Below, piece after piece: positions 61,781 to 64,000 of a stretch of DNA of 64,000 bases. This DNA comes from Agelaius tricolor (lineage: Eukaryota > Chordata > Aves > Passeriformes > Icteridae). The notes below the pieces were generated by a model. The model saw only the letters and a program-made list of their open reading frames with translations, had not been told where the DNA came from and ran no database searches. The stretch covers positions 4,278,001 to 4,342,000 of the forward strand of contig JALJCS010000035.1 of NCBI GenBank assembly GCA_023055355.1. The letters run 5' to 3'. A program made the position numbers and the translations under genes. The number at the start of each line of letters is the position of its first letter. Positions within the stretch are counted from its first letter, which is position 1.

Positions 61781-62876
61781 ACAGAATTCCTTGGACTCAG
61801 AAGTTTCTGCTTGTCACCGTTACACAAGGGCTGTGCAGATCTCCCGCAGCACGAACCTGCAGAGCGGGCCGCTGTGAGGATTGCAGGATTTCCCTGCTCG
61901 GCTCTCACAGGCACCGAGGAGCCGGCGGGGAGCGGATCCACCGCGGCACATCCAGAGCTGGCGGGGCCGCGGAGGCTTCCCCGGGCACCGCTGCCGCAGA
62001 GATGAAGGAGAGCCCGCCCCGGGCTGCCCGGCCCCTCACAGCCGCCACAGGCACGCAGCGGAGGGCGGGCAGGAAAGGCACGGAGCTCCCGCAGCAGCTG
62101 CTCCGGGAGAATCGCTCTGGCAGACCCCGGCCCCATTCCCCTCACGGCTCTCCCCTCCACGTCCGCCATTTTAAACCGTCCCCGCCCGCCCGCGCCACAA
62201 GCGATTCACTTCACCATCGCTTTTTTTTTTTCCCGCGGCGGGCTTTTGTCGCCTCTCTCCCTCTCCCACACACACTGCTGTGCCCTAATTTATTTTCCTT
62301 TTATTGTTATTGCTATTTTGGCGTGGTTTTTTTACGGTTTTCAACACACATTGTTCAAAAATTTCCCCGCCTCCACCGAGCCCTTCCGGGTCACGGCGGC
62401 CGCGTTTTAACAGCCACTGTCCAACCGCAGAGCGAATTATCAATTTACAGGAGGATTCCCCACGCTCCCTCCAGGACCACCTCGGGGAAAAGGACGAAAA
62501 ACGGATCGGGGGTCGCTCCCGCGGCGCCGCGGGCGGGGCGGTGCCGCGTTTCCTTCCGGGGCGCCGCCGGCCATTTTGTGGCGTTAAGCCGCGCGCGCGG
62601 GCGGTTCCCTCTCATTTCCTCGTCGCGGCGGGACGGGGCGGCCGCTACTGGCACTTCGCTCCGGCCTCAGGCCGCCCCTCGGACCCTGAGGTGGGTGCTG
62701 CTCCCTGCGGCGGACCCCGCGGCTTTCCCCTATGCTCTGTAGCTCTCCTCCTCTTTGGACTCGCCTCGCGGCGTGAGGCGCGTCGCCCTCAGGGCCGCGC
62801 CGGCTGCTGACCCCCTTGAAACCCCTCAGGTTTATTCTCTTCGGCCGCCGCCGCCCCTCAGGGGCTCCTGCCCACC
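61780..62876. promoter_or_regulatory. SRSF2: CpG-island promoter region of SRSF2, with a possible divergent start
   Basis: Two CpG-dense blocks are seen, about 61,840-62,215 and 62,360-62,876, separated by a T-rich, CpG-poor 140 bp. YY1-like sites (core CCGCCATTTT or GGCCATTTTG) lie at about 62163-62172 and 62570-62581. No TATA box is in a convincing place. The right block holds the SRSF2 5' UTR, whose start cannot be fixed. On the minus strand the first YY1-like site overlaps AAAATGGCGG, so minus-strand transcription from the left block is possible. Confidence 0.7.
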
Positions 62877-63238
62877 ATGAGCTACGGCCGCCCGCCGCCC
62901 GATGTGGAGGGCATGACGTCCCTCAAGGTGGACAACCTGACCTACCGCACCTCCCCGGACACCCTGCGGAGGGTCTTTGAGAAATACGGCCGCGTGGGCG
63001 ACGTCTACATCCCCCGGGACCGCTACACCAAGGAGAGCCGCGGGTTCGCCTTCGTGCGCTTCCACGACAAGCGGGACGCGGAGGACGCGATGGACGCGAT
63101 GGACGGGGCGGTGCTGGACGGCCGGGAGCTCCGCGTGCAGATGGCCCGCTACGGCCGCCCGCCCGACTCGCACCACAGCCGCCGCGGGCCGCCGCCCCGC
63201 CGGTACAGCAGCAGCGGCTACGGCCGCCGCAGCCGCAG
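62877..63238 (+). CDS. SRSF2: SRSF2 coding exon 1 (serine/arginine-rich splicing factor 2, RRM and hinge)
   Basis: SRSF2 (SC35) binds exonic enhancers in nuclear pre-mRNA and promotes splice-site recognition. This exon encodes residues 1-120 plus two bases of codon 121, starting at ATG in CCCACCATGA. The RRM spans about residues 14-92, with RNP2 LKVDNL (16-21) and RNP1 RGFAFVRF (55-62). Pro95, known for recurrent human myeloid mutations, is present in YGRPPDSHH. As I recall the human protein, the only visible change in this exon is YSSSG for YGGGG in the glycine-rich hinge. The donor is CGCAG followed by GTGAGC. Codons are very GC-rich, as usual inside a CpG island. The gene is divergent from MFSD11. 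Confidence 0.97.
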
Positions 63239-63370
63239 GTGAGCGCCGCGGAACGGGCAACGGAGTTTGGGCAGTAAAGGAGACGAACCTCAGCTGTGCG
63301 CCTGTGCAGTGGGAGCCGTTTGTTTTCGTGTTGGTTGCCTAGAGAGGTAGCGAGGTCTCTGTCAGTGAAT

Positions 63371-63484
63371 GGTAGGGACACAGAATTGAGCCATGCGCTC
63401 TAGGCCGATCCTGCTTAAGCAGGGAGGTTGGACCGGGTGACCCACTGTTGCCTCTTCCAACCGGAGCGATTCTGGGATTCTGTG
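63371..63484 (+). mobile_element. CR1 LINE 3' end in the SRSF2 intron
   Basis: TCCTGCTTAAGCAGGGAGGT then TGGACC, CTTCCAACCGGAGC and a terminal GATTCTGGGATTCTGTG match the CR1 3' end. It resembles the CR1 ending at 60832 and seems to be of the same subfamily. Confidence 0.85.
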
Positions 63485-63730
63485 TCCTTTTCCCAGTGAG
63501 TTTCGCGGTGAGGCTGGGAAGAGGAACTGGGGGTTTACTAGCACAGACACGTGGGGTTCCCTCGGAGTGGAAGAGTTTCGCCCTGTAGTAGGTTTAGCCC
63601 CCGGCCACTCACTCTGAACAATGGCGCCCTCGTAACTCTGATTTTCTTGCCCACGTGCGTCCTGTTCCGCCTTCCCTGTCCCGCAGCACTCGCTCCAGTC
63701 CGTGCGTCACCCCTGAGCAACTTCTAACGC

Positions 63731-63733
<3 letters not shown>

Positions 63734-63792
<59 letters not shown>
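63734..63792 (+). repeat. 59-nt T homopolymer at the SRSF2 3' splice site
   Basis: An uninterrupted run of 59 T forms most of the polypyrimidine tract before the exon 2 acceptor, followed by CCTCCTGGTGTGTTTTAG. It could be real or its length could be an assembly or sequencing artefact. Confidence 0.95.
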
Positions 63793-63810
63793 CCTCCTGG
63801 TGTGTTTTAG

Positions 63811-64000
63811 CCCTAGAAGACGCCGTCGCAGCCGATCTAGAAGCAGGAGCCGCTCTAGGTCCCGCAGTCGGTCCCGCTACAGTCGATCCAAATCCCGGTC
63901 TCGCACACGCTCTCGGTCTCGCTCCACCTCCAAGTCCAGATCTGCCAGGAGATCCAAGTCAAAGTCCTCATCTGTCTCCAGATCCCGATCCAGGTCAAGA
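63811..64000 (+). CDS. SRSF2: SRSF2 coding exon 2, RS domain (cut by window end)
   Basis: After TGTGTTTTAG the exon begins CCCTAGAAGACGCC. With the two bases from exon 1 it restores Ser121, then [15 protein letters not shown], a Tyr-Ser-Arg-Ser-Lys segment and [20 protein letters not shown]. This is the phosphorylatable RS domain that mediates protein contacts in the spliceosome and nuclear speckle localisation. The window ends after codon 184. The family length is about 221, so roughly 37 codons and the 3' UTR (with the known autoregulatory introns) lie to the right. Codon use is markedly less GC-rich than in exon 1. Confidence 0.97.

Larger units (their letters stand above)
63239..63810 (+). 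other. SRSF2: SRSF2 intron 1
   Basis: A 572-bp intron of phase 2. It contains a CR1 3' end in the sense orientation and a 59-nt T homopolymer 18 nt before the acceptor. I see no hairpin matching a known microRNA. Confidence 0.9.

Noticed and set aside
61726..62742. 338-codon plus-strand frame before SRSF2
   Set aside because: It lies in CpG-island promoter DNA, has no recognisable domain and would overlap the SRSF2 5' UTR.
63239..63810. Possible microRNA in the SRSF2 intron (human SRSF2 hosts miR-636)
   Set aside because: No sequence resembling that microRNA or a stable hairpin stood out; the intron is CR1 plus poly-T.

Overview
The window looks like vertebrate, most probably avian (likely songbird) nuclear DNA. 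It holds intron-split genes with GT-AG splice sites, CpG-rich promoters, CR1 LINE 3' ends and many solo LTRs of the kind common in passerine genomes. Three genes are recognised, in the order MGAT5B (-), MFSD11 (-), SRSF2 (+). This is the neighbourhood known from mammalian 17q25 and its avian counterpart, flipped in this window. I found no bacterial, plasmid or viral gene system, no tRNA/rRNA gene and no CRISPR array.

Left, 1-8,170: the 5' end of MGAT5B on the minus strand. Coding exon 1 (7661-7728) sits at the edge of a CpG island and is followed by a 6.7-kb intron 1. That intron carries a C-rich minisatellite directly downstream of the exon. Coding exon 2 (818-930) encodes the Golgi signal anchor. 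An LTR lies about 28 bp beyond its splice donor.

Middle, 8,170-43,900: intergenic DNA with no credible protein gene. It is built from unique GC-rich stretches, five kinds of solo LTR, CR1 3' ends and several large tandem arrays: (TAAAA)n, a GAGCTG-type minisatellite, a ~71-bp satellite of about 18 units, and a 1.3-kb ATCC array. Several AT-rich, homeobox-site-like stretches could be conserved regulatory elements. From about 38.5 kb the DNA becomes AT-rich.

Right, 43,900-64,000: a complete 13-coding-exon MFSD11 gene on the minus strand (449 codons, reconstructed exon by exon with all phases consistent). A candidate MFSD11 promoter with a ZNF143-like site lies near 58.3 kb. Next comes a block of CR1 interrupted by a 619-bp solo LTR with perfect 5-bp target duplication. 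The SRSF2 CpG island follows, then SRSF2 exon 1 and the start of exon 2, cut by the window end. The SRSF2 intron contains a CR1 3' end and a 59-nt T homopolymer next to the splice acceptor.

The genes do not form a pathway: MGAT5B is a Golgi glycosyltransferase, MFSD11 an UNC93-like membrane protein, SRSF2 a splicing factor. The most notable content is structural: nested and repeated LTRs, repeat expansions at promoters and splice sites, and repeat DNA separating the two divergent housekeeping promoters.
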